Notes under the pieces: generated by a model
Seen by the model: only the letters and a program-made list of their open reading frames with translations
Database searches by the model: none
Told to the model about the DNA's origin: nothing
Part shown: positions 37,055 to 47,164 of the stretch, piece by piece
How the letters are laid out: each line of letters starts with the position of its first letter
Numbering within the stretch: position 1 is the stretch's first letter
Origin: Halomonas sp. UBA3074
GTDB lineage: Bacteria > Pseudomonadota > Gammaproteobacteria > Pseudomonadales > Halomonadaceae
Length of the DNA stretch: 64,000 nt
Reading direction: 5' to 3'
Assembly (NCBI RefSeq): GCF_002366715.1
Contig: NZ_DFBS01000022.1
Span: 62,001 to 126,000 of the forward strand
Translations under genes and position numbers: made by a program

Positions 37055-37083
37055 TTGGCAGCGTGGCGACTTTGCGGTATCTT
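37055..37083 (+). promoter_or_regulatory. Candidate promoter of aceE-aceF
   Basis: TTGGCA (37055-37060), a 17-base spacer and TATCTT (37078-37083) lie in the 386-base gap between ampD and aceE. A start there would give a leader of about 200 bases. I see no clear PdhR palindrome and no other gene in the gap. Confidence 0.45.
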
Positions 37084-37290
37084 CACCTATACAAAAGGCT
37101 AACTTTTACGACATTTGTGTAGCTTTACTACATCAGTGTGTACGTAGCTTGTTGAATGTAGAGCTAAAACAACTATCCGGCGTTTATTCACCGGCAGAAT
37201 GTTGGCGCGTGGTGGGCTTCCACACCGCCGCCCCAGGCCCTTCAGGGTAGCGGGGCTAATTGTCATTTATCGTCATTCGGAGAGACCTCT

Positions 37291-39963
37291 ATGAGTCTGG
37301 AGACAAGAGAAGATCTCGATCCGATCGAAACTACGGAATGGATTGATTCCCTAGAATCGGTATTGGATCGTGAGGGCGAGGATCGTGCCCGCTACCTGAT
37401 GACCCGCTTGGCGGATCGCCTGCGCCGGGACGGGATGAAGGTACCCTTCTCGGTGACAACCCCGCACCGCAATACGATCCCGGTTCACCGCGAAGCACCG
37501 ATGCCTGGCGATTTGTTCATGGAGCGCCGTATTCGCTCTTTGATCCGTTACAACGCCATTGCCCAGGTCATTCGTAATAACCGCGCCAAGCCCGGCCTGG
37601 GTGGCCACATTGCTAGCTTTATGTCATCTGCCACGCTGTATGACGTAGGCTTTAACCACTTCTTCCGCGCACCCCAAGGGGATTTCGCTGGTGACTTGGT
37701 ATATATCCAGGGCCATGTGGCGCCGGGTATTTACGCGCGTTCCTATTTGGAAGGGCGCCTTTCCGAAGAGCAGATGGACAAGTTCCGCCAGGAAGTCGAT
37801 GGCGATGGTCTCTCTTCCTACCCACACCCGTGGTTAATGCCGGACTACTGGCAGTTCCCCACGGTATCGATGGGTCTTGGCCCCATTCAGGCCATTTATC
37901 AAGCGCACGTGATGAAGTACCTGCATCACCGTGAGCTGAAAGACATGTATGACCGCAAGATCTGGTGCTTCATGGGAGACGGCGAGTGCGACGAGCCGGA
38001 ATCCCTGGGCGCTATTTCGCTGGCGGGCCGTGAAAACCTCGACAACCTGATCTTCGTCATCAACTGTAACCTGCAGCGCCTTGACGGCCCTGTGCGCGGT
38101 AACTCGCGGGTGATGGACGAGTTCGAAGGCGTCTTCCGTGGCGCTGGCTGGAACGTGATCAAGGTCGTCTGGGGCCGCCACTGGGATCCGCTGTTCGAGA
38201 AGGACAAGAAAGGCATCCTTCAAAAACGTATGGACGAAGCGGTCGACGGCGAGTACCAGAACTACAAAGCCAACGGCGGTGCTTATACCCGTGAGCACTT
38301 CTTTGGCAAATACCCAGAAACCGAAGCGATGGTCAAAGACCTCTCTGACGAAGATATCTGGAAGCTCAACCGCGGTGGTCACGACCCGTTCAAGGTTTAT
38401 GCGGCCTATCACGAAGCCGTGAATACCTCTAACGGCAAGCCCACGGTGATTCTGGCGCATACCGTCAAAGGCTACGGTATGGGTAGCGGCGATGGCGAAG
38501 CGGCCAACGAAGCGCACCAGGTCAAGAGCATGGAGTATGAAGCGCTCAAAACCTTCCGTGACCGCTTCGGTATCCCCATCACCGATGAGCAGTTGAAAGA
38601 CGTTCCCTACTACAAGCCGGAAGAGGACTCTCCCGAGCTTAAGTACATGCACCTGCAGCGCGAGCGCCTGGGCGGTTACTTGCCCAGCCGTCAAAGCGAC
38701 TTTGAGGCCTTGGAGATTCCTAGCCTCGAAGATAAGACCTTTGCCTCGCAAATGGGTGGCTCGAAAGGGCGCGAAGTTTCCACCACCATGGCGTTTGTGC
38801 GTGTTCTGAACGGTCTGGTGAAAGATAAGAAACTCGGTAAGCACGTGGTGCCGATCATCCCTGATGAAGCGCGTACCTTCGGTATGGAAGGTATGTTCCG
38901 CCAATTGGGTATCTACACCTCGGAAGGCCAAAAGTACGAGCCGGTCGATAAAGGCCAGATCATGTTCTACCGCGAGGATCAGAAAGGTCAGATTCTCGAA
39001 GAGGGCATTACGGAAGCCGGGGCAATGTCTGCCTGGATCGCTGCCGCGACTTCCTACAGCAACAACAACGTCACGCTGCTGCCGTTCTACATCTACTACT
39101 CGATGTTCGGCTTCCAGCGCATCGGTGACTTGGCTTGGGCGGCAGGCGATCTGCAGGCGCGTGGCTTTATGGTCGGCGGCACCGCCGGGCGTACCACGCT
39201 CAACGGCGAAGGTTTGCAGCACCAGGATGGCCACAGCCTGATCCAGGCGTCCACCATTCCCAACTGCCGCAGCTACGACCCGACTTACGCCCATGAAGTG
39301 GCCGTGATTCTGCAGGATGGTTTGAAGCGTATGTTCACCGACAAGGAGAACTGCTTCTACTACCTGACCGTGATGAACGAGAACTATGAGCACCCGGCGC
39401 TGGAAAACGTACCAGCTGACGACATCGTCAAAGGTATGTACCTCCTGCGCGAAACCAAGGGTGACAAAGGCCGCGTCCAACTGCTGGGCTCTGGCACGAT
39501 CCTTCGCGAAGTCGAAGAGGCTGCCACGCTGCTTGAGAACGATTGGGGCATCGGCGCCGACATCTGGAGCGTGACCAGCTTTAACGAGCTACGTCGTGAA
39601 GCGCTGCTGCTGGATCGTGAAGCCTTCTTAAGCCCGGATGCCGAGGCCAACAAGCCCCACGTCACTAAGTGCTTGGAAGGGCGTGACGGTCCTGTGATCG
39701 CATCTACCGATTACATGAAGCTGTATGCCGATCAAGTGCGCGCTTGGGTACCGGGTGACTACACTGTACTGGGTACCGATGGCTTTGGCCGTTCAGATAC
39801 CCGCGAGAAGCTGCGCTACTTCTTCGAAGTGGATCGCTACTTCGTGACGGTAGCAGCGCTGCGTGCGCTGGCTGAACGCGGCGATATTGATCGCAAGCAC
39901 GTCGGTGAAGCGCTTAAGAAGTATGGCATTGACGCCAATAAGCCTAACCCGCTGACTAGCTAA
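37291..39963 (+). CDS. aceE: Pyruvate dehydrogenase E1 component (homodimeric type)
   Basis: AceE is the thiamine-diphosphate enzyme that decarboxylates pyruvate and passes acetyl groups to the lipoyl domains of AceF. The 890-residue protein is of the single-chain type of gammaproteobacteria. It has GHIASFMSSATLYDVGFNHFFR, the ThDP motif CFMGDGECDEPES with the NLDNLIFVINCNLQRLDGP continuation, and VTSFNELRREAL and VLGTDGFGRSDTREKLRYFF near the end. GGAGAGA precedes the ATG at 37291. It forms an operon with aceF. No lpd follows, so E3 must come from elsewhere. Confidence 0.98.
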   Translation: MSLETREDLDPIETTEWIDSLESVLDREGEDRARYLMTRLADRLRRDGMKVPFSVTTPHRNTIPVHREAPMPGDLFMERRIRSLIRYNAIAQVIRNNRAKPGLGGHIASFMSSATLYDVGFNHFFRAPQGDFAGDLVYIQGHVAPGIYARSYLEGRLSEEQMDKFRQEVDGDGLSSYPHPWLMPDYWQFPTVSMGLGPIQAIYQAHVMKYLHHRELKDMYDRKIWCFMGDGECDEPESLGAISLAGRENLDNLIFVINCNLQRLDGPVRGNSRVMDEFEGVFRGAGWNVIKVVWGRHWDPLFEKDKKGILQKRMDEAVDGEYQNYKANGGAYTREHFFGKYPETEAMVKDLSDEDIWKLNRGGHDPFKVYAAYHEAVNTSNGKPTVILAHTVKGYGMGSGDGEAANEAHQVKSMEYEALKTFRDRFGIPITDEQLKDVPYYKPEEDSPELKYMHLQRERLGGYLPSRQSDFEALEIPSLEDKTFASQMGGSKGREVSTTMAFVRVLNGLVKDKKLGKHVVPIIPDEARTFGMEGMFRQLGIYTSEGQKYEPVDKGQIMFYREDQKGQILEEGITEAGAMSAWIAAATSYSNNNVTLLPFYIYYSMFGFQRIGDLAWAAGDLQARGFMVGGTAGRTTLNGEGLQHQDGHSLIQASTIPNCRSYDPTYAHEVAVILQDGLKRMFTDKENCFYYLTVMNENYEHPALENVPADDIVKGMYLLRETKGDKGRVQLLGSGTILREVEEAATLLENDWGIGADIWSVTSFNELRREALLLDREAFLSPDAEANKPHVTKCLEGRDGPVIASTDYMKLYADQVRAWVPGDYTVLGTDGFGRSDTREKLRYFFEVDRYFVTVAALRALAERGDIDRKHVGEALKKYGIDANKPNPLTS

Positions 39964-39970
39964 ACGCTGC

Positions 39971-39992
39971 CCGGTGGGCGGATGCCCACCGG
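39971..39992 (+). other. aceE-aceF intercistronic hairpin
   Basis: A perfect 9-bp stem CCGGTGGGC / GCCCACCGG with a 4-base GGAT loop sits 7 bases after the aceE stop and 13 bases before the aceF ribosome binding site. There is no T-tract, so it may protect the aceE 3' end or tune the E1:E2 ratio. Confidence 0.65.
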
Positions 39993-40020
39993 CTCGATCC
40001 GATTTGGAAGGAGCGCGACC

Positions 40021-42060
40021 TTGAGTAGCGAAATCATCAAAGTTCCCGATATCGGTGGCGATACCGATGTCGAAATCATCGAGATTGCGGTGTCAGTAGG
40101 CGACGTCATTGAAGCGGAAGACACCCTGATCACTCTGGAATCCGACAAAGCCAGCATGGATGTCCCTGCGCCGAAAGGCGGCAAGGTCATCAAGGTGCTG
40201 GTCAAAGAAGGCGATAGCGTTTCCGAAGGGGACGATATCGTCGAGCTGGAAGTGGAAGGCGGCGGCGACAGCAGTAGCGAAGAGAGCAGCAGCGACGCCG
40301 AACCAGAAGCAGCTCCAGCCAAAGAAGAAAAGCCACAGGCTGAGAAACCTGCTGCCAAGAAATCAGCTGGTGGAAAGCAAACCGTTGATATCAAGGTGCC
40401 CGACCTCGGCGGTTCCGATAGCGTTGAAATCATTGAAGTCGCCGTGGGTGAAGGTGATGAGGTTGAAGCTGAAGATACGCTGATTACCCTGGAGTCTGAT
40501 AAAGCCTCCATGGATGTACCCAGCCCCTACAGCGGTAAAATCGTTAGCTTTACCGTCAAAGAGGGTGACACGGTTTCTGAAGGCGACGTGATCGGGCAAA
40601 TGGAGATCGCGGGCGAAGGCGGCGACGATAGCGAAGATGCGCCGGAAGAGAGCGACTCTTCAGAGCCGTCCTCTAGCCAAGCCAACAGCGAGCCAGAAGA
40701 ATCGACCGAAGAGGATGACCAGGAAGAGGCCGCTAGCGGCGAGCCGGAGCGCAAAGAGATTCGCGTGCCGGATCTTTCGGGCGCTTCTGACGTACCCATC
40801 ATCGAGATTGGCGTAGCCGCCGGTGATGAGATCAACGAAGAAGATCCGTTGATCACACTGGAGTCCGACAAAGCCTCCATGGACGTGCCAAGCCCGTATA
40901 AAGGCAAGCTTATTGAGCTGACCGTTAAAGAGGGTGACACCGTCTCTGAAGGCGACGTGATCGGCTATATGGAAGTCGCGGGTGCCAAGAAAGCGGCACC
41001 GAAAAAAGCCGCGCCTGAAAAAGCGGATGCCAAGCAGGACAAGCCTAGCCAAGATAAGCAGACCAAGTCGGCTGAATCTCCGGCAGGCACGCCTAGCCCA
41101 GAAGCGCAGATGGCGGCCCACAAGCCGCGTGATGGCAAGCTGGTTCACGCTGGCCCTGCGGTGCGTATGCTGGCTCGTGAACTGGGTGTCGACTTGGGGC
41201 TGGTTAAGCCCAGTGGGCCGAAAGATCGCGTGCTTAAAGAGGACGTACAGTCCTACGTGAAGCAGGCGATTGCCAATCAAAGCAAAGCGCAGCCAGGCGC
41301 TACCACCGCGGCGACCGGTGGTGCGGGTATTCCGCCGATTCCGGAAGTCGACTTCAGCCAGTTTGGTGAAGTGGAAGAGAAGCCGATGGGGCGCCTGCTC
41401 AAGATGGGCGCGACCAATCTGCACCGCAGCTGGCTCAATGTTCCCCACGTCACGCAGTTCGACGAAGCGGACATTACCGAGCTGGAAGCTTTCCGTAAGG
41501 CGATGAAGGCCGAAGCAGAAGCGCAGGGCGCCAAGCTAACGCCACTGCCCTTTATGGTCAAAGCCTGTGCCTTTGCGCTGCGTAAATTCCCGCAGTTCAA
41601 CGTCAGCCTGAAAGGCGATGGCGACACGCTGGTATGGAAGAACTACGTCCATATCGGTATCGCCGTCGACACACCCGATGGCCTGATGGTGCCGGTCGTT
41701 CGTGATGCCGACAAAAAGTCCTTGATCGAGATTGCCAAGGAAATGGCCGAGCTGGGTAAGAAAGCCCAGACCAAAAAGCTCAAGCGCGATGAAATGACCG
41801 GCGGCTGCTTCACCATTTCGAGCCTCGGCTCGATCGGTGGCACGGCGTTTACACCGATCGTCAACGCGCCGGAAGTGGCCATCTTGGGTGTGTCCAAAGC
41901 GCAGATGAAGCCGGTTTGGGATGGCAGCGCCTTCCAGCCGCGCTTAATGATGCCGCTATCGCTCTCCTATGATCACCGGGCGATCAATGGCGCCGATGCG
42001 GCTCGCTTTACTGCCTTCCTGGCAGATGTGTTGACCGATATCCGTCGTTTACTGCTGTAG
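40021..42060 (+). CDS. aceF: Dihydrolipoyl acetyltransferase (pyruvate dehydrogenase E2), three lipoyl domains
   Basis: AceF forms the core of the pyruvate dehydrogenase complex and transfers acetyl groups to CoA. I chose the TTG at 40021 because GGAAGGAG lies 7 bases upstream and the protein then begins SSEIIKVPDIGG, giving 679 residues. The order is three lipoyl domains, each with the lipoylated Lys in ESDKASMDV (residues about 40, 160 and 286), joined by acidic Glu/Ser linkers. The E3-binding domain (AGPAVRMLARELGVDLGLV) and the catalytic domain with SYDHRAINGADAARF follow. An ATG at 39982 is in frame but falls inside the intercistronic hairpin. Confidence 0.96.
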   Translation: MSSEIIKVPDIGGDTDVEIIEIAVSVGDVIEAEDTLITLESDKASMDVPAPKGGKVIKVLVKEGDSVSEGDDIVELEVEGGGDSSSEESSSDAEPEAAPAKEEKPQAEKPAAKKSAGGKQTVDIKVPDLGGSDSVEIIEVAVGEGDEVEAEDTLITLESDKASMDVPSPYSGKIVSFTVKEGDTVSEGDVIGQMEIAGEGGDDSEDAPEESDSSEPSSSQANSEPEESTEEDDQEEAASGEPERKEIRVPDLSGASDVPIIEIGVAAGDEINEEDPLITLESDKASMDVPSPYKGKLIELTVKEGDTVSEGDVIGYMEVAGAKKAAPKKAAPEKADAKQDKPSQDKQTKSAESPAGTPSPEAQMAAHKPRDGKLVHAGPAVRMLARELGVDLGLVKPSGPKDRVLKEDVQSYVKQAIANQSKAQPGATTAATGGAGIPPIPEVDFSQFGEVEEKPMGRLLKMGATNLHRSWLNVPHVTQFDEADITELEAFRKAMKAEAEAQGAKLTPLPFMVKACAFALRKFPQFNVSLKGDGDTLVWKNYVHIGIAVDTPDGLMVPVVRDADKKSLIEIAKEMAELGKKAQTKKLKRDEMTGGCFTISSLGSIGGTAFTPIVNAPEVAILGVSKAQMKPVWDGSAFQPRLMMPLSLSYDHRAINGADAARFTAFLADVLTDIRRLLL

Positions 42061-42080
42061 TTGGTAGCGATAGAGCCTTG

Positions 42081-42114
42081 CAAGCGGCGCCCCTCGGGGC
42101 GCCGCTTGTGTTTG
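42081..42114 (+). terminator. Terminator of aceE-aceF
   Basis: A perfect 12-bp stem CAAGCGGCGCCC / GGGCGCCGCTTG with a CTCG loop is followed by TGTTTG, 20 bases after the aceF stop. Confidence 0.8.
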
Positions 42115-42134
42115 TCCAATGGCAAGCAGGGCGA

Positions 42135-42169
42135 CCAAAGTGGTAGTTTTAAGCCACTTGGCTGTTTTA
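42135..42169 (+). terminator. Possible second terminator after aceF
   Basis: CCAAAGTGG and CCACTTGG pair with one bulged A around a 10-base loop, followed by CTGTTTTAATTT. It is a weaker, back-up type hairpin. Confidence 0.4.
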
Positions 42170-42170
42170 A

Positions 42171-42968
<798 letters not shown>

Positions 42969-43013
42969 TAAGCCCACACGATGGGTGAATAGCATCGGTT
43001 TTACACCTTTAGA

Positions 43014-43035
43014 ATGGCCCGCTTAGGCGGGCCAT
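43014..43035 (+). terminator. Terminator-like hairpin after adk
   Basis: The perfect 9-bp stem ATGGCCCGC / GCGGGCCAT with a TTAG loop lies 46 bases after the adk stop. The following bases (CGTCG) are not T-rich, so termination efficiency is unclear. Confidence 0.55.
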
Positions 43036-43095
43036 CGTCGTGGTGGCGTGACAAAGGTATAATGCCGCCATCTTTCTCTCGAGTGGCCATTTGTT

Positions 43096-43794
43096 ATGCC
43101 GTTACACCTGCTTGCCCTTGATGCCTCTTCTAGCGCTTGTTCGGCAGCCCTGCTGCGCAAAGACGAGGCGGGGGCTACGTGCTTGGCGCGTTTTGAGATG
43201 ACGCCCCGTGCCCATACCCGTCGGTTACTGCCGATGGTGGATGAAGTGCTTGCTGAAGCGCAGATAACGCCTTCTCAGCTCGATGCCGTCGCGTTTGGTC
43301 GTGGCCCGGGTTCGTTCACCGGACTGCGTATCGCGGCGGGCGCCGCCCAAGGGCTGGCGTTTGGCCTCGACTGCCCTCTCCTGGGCATATCGACGCTGGA
43401 AGCGCTGGCGCTTCAGGCCCATCGTCGCTACCACCTCCGGCATGTGGTCACCGCGCTGGATGCCCGTATGGGTGAAATCTACGCGGCGACCTGGCACTGC
43501 CTGAAAGACACGATTACGCCGATGAGTGCCGAGGCCGTGCTGGCCCCTGAAGCACTGAAACTGCCCGGCGATGAAACCGACTGGGTAGGCGTGGGCAGTG
43601 GCTTTTCGCTGTGGGAGCGGTTTCATGTCGATGTGCAGCTAAGCATGCCCCAGCATTTGGTTGATTTAGAGCCCCGGGCCGAAGAGATGGCTTGGCTGGC
43701 GGCGCGTGATGTTGCCGCCGGGCTGGGGCAGGCTGCACACTTGGTGCAACCGGTATATCTGCGCAACGACGTGGCTTGGAAAAAGCCCGCATGA
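43096..43794 (+). CDS. tsaB: TsaB, tRNA t6A37 threonylcarbamoyltransferase complex dimerisation subunit
   Basis: TsaB (YeaZ) is the non-catalytic partner of TsaD in making the universal t6A37 modification of ANN-decoding tRNAs. The 232-residue protein has an ASKHA fold: [55 protein letters not shown] and [10 protein letters not shown]. Length and motifs agree. Its stop overlaps the rsmJ start by 4 bases. TrmO, which modifies t6A further, is encoded in the same window but not in this operon. Confidence 0.95.
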   Translation: MPLHLLALDASSSACSAALLRKDEAGATCLARFEMTPRAHTRRLLPMVDEVLAEAQITPSQLDAVAFGRGPGSFTGLRIAAGAAQGLAFGLDCPLLGISTLEALALQAHRRYHLRHVVTALDARMGEIYAATWHCLKDTITPMSAEAVLAPEALKLPGDETDWVGVGSGFSLWERFHVDVQLSMPQHLVDLEPRAEEMAWLAARDVAAGLGQAAHLVQPVYLRNDVAWKKPA

Positions 43795-44522
43795 GCTTTG
43801 TGAAGAGCGATGTTGAGACTAATGTCGAGAGCATCGTTCTGCATGACGGCCTGCGATTAGTGCAGAACGAAGAAGGGTTGGCGCTGGTCGGTGATGAAAA
43901 GCGCTACGGAAAGCCGCTCAACGTCGATTTTGTGGCGGGCAAAGCGGCCCATCGACGGCGCTTTGGTGGTGGGCGAGGCCAACTCGTTGCCAAGGCCTGT
44001 GGGCTAGCCAAGGGCGTATCACCCAGCATTGTGGATGCCACGGCAGGGTTAGGCCGCGATGCGTTTGTGTTAGCCAGTCTAGGTGCCCAGGTGCTGTTGA
44101 TTGAACGAGTCGCGGCGATTGCAGCGCTGTTGGACGATGGCCTAAAACGTGCTTCAAGGCATAGCGACACGGCGGATATTGCCGCCCGAATGACGCTGCG
44201 TCATGGCGATGCGGCTCAATCGCTGGCGGCGCTTGTTGCCAGTGCTCATTTTGAGCCGCAGGTAATTCATCTCGATCCGATGTTTCCCCACCGCGAAAAA
44301 TCGGCGCTGGTGAAAAAAGAGATGCGCCTGTTTCGTGAGTTGGCTGGGGATGACGACGATGCCCCGCGCCTGCTGGAAGCGGCGCTGGATGTTGCCACCC
44401 ATCGAGTGGTCGTCAAACGGCCCATCAAGGCCCCGCCTATCGCTGGCCCCGCGCCACATCATACGATGGAGGGTAAAACCAGCCGCTATGATATGTACGT
44501 CCATCGCTCATTAGTGCGCTAA
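43791..44522 (+). CDS. rsmJ: RsmJ, 16S rRNA (guanine-1516-N2)-methyltransferase
   Basis: RsmJ (YhiQ) methylates G1516 of 16S rRNA. The 243-residue protein has the family landmarks [22 protein letters not shown], the SAM motif [54 protein letters not shown] and a C-terminal KGPIKA-like [12 protein letters not shown] chose the ATG at 43791, which overlaps the tsaB stop (ATGA), over a TTG at 43776. tsaB-rsmJ form a coupled pair. Confidence 0.93.
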   Translation: MSFVKSDVETNVESIVLHDGLRLVQNEEGLALVGDEKRYGKPLNVDFVAGKAAHRRRFGGGRGQLVAKACGLAKGVSPSIVDATAGLGRDAFVLASLGAQVLLIERVAAIAALLDDGLKRASRHSDTADIAARMTLRHGDAAQSLAALVASAHFEPQVIHLDPMFPHREKSALVKKEMRLFRELAGDDDDAPRLLEAALDVATHRVVVKRPIKAPPIAGPAPHHTMEGKTSRYDMYVHRSLVR

Positions 44523-44558
44523 TCGGCTCACTTGTCAGCGCTAACGCAAGGAGCACCC

Positions 44559-45680
44559 ATGCAAAATGCGTGGCGAGAAGGTAATCAATTTACACTGCTG
44601 CCAGAGGCCTCGCGCTTTCTGCCAGCCATGTTTGAAGCGGTACACGCCGCGCAGCACTATATTTTGGTTGAACTCTACCTGATGGAGTCAGGCGAGCTAG
44701 CCGAACAGGTAAGCGATGCCCTGATTAATGCTGCGCAGCGCGGGGTCGACATCTGTTTGCTGCTCGACGGGTATGGCTCGATGGGCCTCGCCAGCGAGGA
44801 GCGTCAGCGGTTGAGGCAGGGCGGTGTCAAGCTACGCTTTTTTAACCCGATAGGCTTCCACTCTTTGGCGCTTAATTTAAGCCGTGATCACCGCAAAATA
44901 GTCGTGATTGATGGTGAGCTGGCGTTTACCGGTGGCTTTGGCGCGGTGGATGAGTTTTTGAACGCCTGGTATGAAATTGCCCTGCGTATCGATGGTCCCG
45001 TGGTCGCCGATTGGGAGCAGCTATTTCGGCGCCTGTGGAGTTCACGGCTGACCCGTGCCGAGAAAGGTGACGACAGTGCAGGCACGCTGCCCGCACGGCG
45101 TGAACCACGGCTGCATGCCTCTGGCCTGCCGGGGCGGGCGATGTCTGCGCGTGGCTATCGCTATCAAGCGATACGCCATTCATTGCACGACCGGGTTAAT
45201 CGGGCGGAGACACGGTTATGGCTATGCACGCCCTATTTCGTACCGACGTTTGCGTTGCGGCGGCGTCTGGTGCGGGCCGCTCGGCGGGGCATTGATGTGC
45301 GTCTGCTGCTGCCGGGGGCCAAGCATGACCACCCAGGGGTGCGCTATGCCGGGCAGCGCTTCTACCAATCACTGTTGAAAGCGGGGGTGCGCATCTTTGA
45401 ATTTCAGCCCACCTTTATCCATGCCAAGTTCGTGCTTGCCGATGAGTGGGTGAGCATTGGTTCGTGTAACTTTGATCACTGGAATTTGCACTGGAACTTA
45501 GAGGCCAACCAAGAGGCGCTAGACCCCCAGTTGGCGGAAAGCGTACGCGAGCTTTTTGAACGTAATTTTGCCGCCAGCCAAGAGGTAGATGCCAAGGCTT
45601 GGGCGGCGCGCCCCTGGGGGCAGCGCGCCCGCGAGTGGATCTATGGATTATTGGATGGCGTCATCATGCGGCTTAAATAA
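44559..45680 (+). CDS. Cardiolipin synthase B-like phospholipase D family protein
   Basis: It belongs to the phospholipase D superfamily and probably makes cardiolipin or another phospholipid at the inner membrane. The 373-residue protein has two HKD motifs: His111, Lys113 and Asp118 in DHRKIVVIDGELAFTGG, and FIHAKFVLADEWVSIGSCNFD near residue 290. It lacks the two N-terminal transmembrane helices of ClsA, so it resembles ClsB. The ATG at 44559 follows CAAGGAG. It begins 36 bases after rsmJ and may be co-transcribed. The precise substrate is inference. Confidence 0.86.
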   Translation: MQNAWREGNQFTLLPEASRFLPAMFEAVHAAQHYILVELYLMESGELAEQVSDALINAAQRGVDICLLLDGYGSMGLASEERQRLRQGGVKLRFFNPIGFHSLALNLSRDHRKIVVIDGELAFTGGFGAVDEFLNAWYEIALRIDGPVVADWEQLFRRLWSSRLTRAEKGDDSAGTLPARREPRLHASGLPGRAMSARGYRYQAIRHSLHDRVNRAETRLWLCTPYFVPTFALRRRLVRAARRGIDVRLLLPGAKHDHPGVRYAGQRFYQSLLKAGVRIFEFQPTFIHAKFVLADEWVSIGSCNFDHWNLHWNLEANQEALDPQLAESVRELFERNFAASQEVDAKAWAARPWGQRAREWIYGLLDGVIMRLK

Positions 45681-45694
45681 GCGCCGGGATTACG

Positions 45695-46354
45695 TTAGCG
45701 CTTTTTGCCTTTGGCAGGCGTCTTTTTGCGCGGTTTAGGTTTAGCGGTTTCTGGCGGTACGCGGTAATGCAGGTAAAGGTCTAAAACGAGCTCAGGCAGC
45801 TGCACCACCAATGACTCCTGGCGCGCTTGATCGTTTGCCAGTTCGGCCATATCGGGTTCATCATCGAATAAGCCGGAGAGCAGCATAAACGGCAGCAGTA
45901 GTGTGGCTGCCGCTTCTTCATCGTCCTGAAACCAAGCGCTTTCATCGCTGAAGACGCCTTCCATGAAGCCTGCACACCAGTCGCCAATCGGCGTCTCTTC
46001 GGCAGGCTCGCCGCCCAGCGTGAGCTCAAAGGGTAGTTCGGGTAAGCCACCTTGTTCGAGCACTGCCACCGCATTGTCACGCAGGAGAGTCAGCAGGGTG
46101 ATAATCTCATCGCGCTCGGCATCGTCGGCATAGCGCGGCTCGCCCTGAAAGAGCTCAGCCAGCCACTGGGTGGGTGGCACTTCGCTAGGGGCGACGGCAA
46201 GCGCCACTAAAAAACCGTGAGCGGAGATCAGGTCCAGGGCGTCTTCATCGACTTGCTCCGAGTCGAGGAAGTCATCCAGTCTGTCCAGTTGCTCATCCTC
46301 GAGCAGTGGCTGCGGGGGCGTGTTCGTGTCGGACGTGTCGCTGCGCTCTGCCAT
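45695..46354 (-). CDS. UPF0149 (YecA/YgfB-like) family protein
   Basis: This 219-residue protein is of the UPF0149 family. The N-terminal part LDDFLDSEQVDEDALDLISAHGFLVALAVAP and PIGDWCAGFMEGVFSDESAWF are the family signatures. The body is very acidic, while the last 16 residues (KPKPRKKTPAKGKKR) are strongly basic. The C-terminal SEC-C zinc motif of longer YecA proteins is absent, replaced by this Lys-rich tail. Function is unknown. It converges on the cardiolipin synthase-like gene with a 14-base gap. Confidence 0.82.
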   Translation of the reverse strand: MAERSDTSDTNTPPQPLLEDEQLDRLDDFLDSEQVDEDALDLISAHGFLVALAVAPSEVPPTQWLAELFQGEPRYADDAERDEIITLLTLLRDNAVAVLEQGGLPELPFELTLGGEPAEETPIGDWCAGFMEGVFSDESAWFQDDEEAAATLLLPFMLLSGLFDDEPDMAELANDQARQESLVVQLPELVLDLYLHYRVPPETAKPKPRKKTPAKGKKR

Positions 46355-46425
46355 GGGTAAAGCCTCGTTAATGCGAATCGGTAGTCATCAGTCACTAGGA
46401 ACCTATAACGGCTAGTTTATCACTA

Positions 46426-46971
46426 ATGCATACTAAACCACTGCCCCCCTGGCCAGCGGCTGAGCTAGCGGCCATGACGGAAACCGAGCTGCAGCGTGCC
46501 GCGCGTGTGCGCGTCGAGCAGGCGTGGCAGCGATGCTGTGAAGTATGCCCGACGTTACCCATGCCAAACGTACTGTTTAACCTGCGTGGTGCTTCGGCCG
46601 GGCAGGCGCATTTGGGGCGCGGCTTGCGCTTTAACCCGGTATTGTTGCGTGAAAACCGCGCGGCCTTTTTTGAAGAGATTATCCCCCACGAAATGGCTCA
46701 CTGGCTGGTGTTTCATTTAGATAACGGGCCGCGTTTGAAACCCCACGGACGGGAATGGAAAACGGTGATGCGGGATTTATTCGGTTTAGCGCCCAATGTG
46801 ACTCACCAGTTCGATATTCAGCAGGCTCAGCCAGCCCCTTACCGCTATCAGTGTGGTTGCCAATTTCATCGATTCACTTCCCGGCGTCATGCTTTAGTGG
46901 CAAACGGGCGTCGCTATCGTTGCCGCCACTGCGCTAAGACCTTGGTCTATCGCCCGGAAGCTAACCCGTGA
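46426..46971 (+). CDS. sprT: SprT-family zinc metalloprotease-like protein
   Basis: It is a SprT-like protein, related to the catalytic domain of Spartan proteases. The 181-residue protein has the zinc site HEMAH at residues 88-92 in IIPHEMAHWLVFH, followed by the HGREWKTVMRDLFGL segment. A C-terminal zinc ribbon has CGCQFH and CRHC pairs (YQCGCQFHRF...YRCRHCAKTLVY). This domain order is that of bacterial SprT. Its biological role in bacteria is poorly known. It is followed by a 193-base gap before acs. Confidence 0.88.
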   Translation: MHTKPLPPWPAAELAAMTETELQRAARVRVEQAWQRCCEVCPTLPMPNVLFNLRGASAGQAHLGRGLRFNPVLLRENRAAFFEEIIPHEMAHWLVFHLDNGPRLKPHGREWKTVMRDLFGLAPNVTHQFDIQQAQPAPYRYQCGCQFHRFTSRRHALVANGRRYRCRHCAKTLVYRPEANP

Positions 46972-47164
46972 AGTGTTTATAAATTGCTGTTTTTTAAATA
47001 AAAATTGTTAATACCAATGTCTAAAGGGAAGCCTGCGCGAGGAGGTTTATGCTAGGGGGACATTAATAGCAGTCGATACGCTCGATAATGGCCAACAAGC
47101 CCCATAAAACATCCTATCGACTACAGTTCTTAGAGAGTGCATTTTCACGGAAAGAGGCAATTTT

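Noticed and set aside
36905..37290. PdhR-type operator upstream of aceE
   Set aside because: No sequence close to the ATTGGT-N-ACCAAT-like palindrome was seen.
37834..39480. A 548-codon open frame antisense to aceE
   Set aside because: It lies entirely within aceE, a conserved enzyme gene, and its protein has no recognisable motif. Long antisense frames are expected opposite GC-rich genes with strong codon bias.
40660..41448. A 262-codon open frame antisense to aceF
   Set aside because: It mirrors the repetitive lipoyl and linker region of aceF, with no ribosome site or motif of its own.
47050..47067. Five-codon ORF (MLGGH) with AGGAGG upstream, in the acs leader
   Set aside because: The spacing from AGGAGG to ATG is only 3 bases and the frame is minimal. 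Without conservation data it cannot be called a leader peptide.
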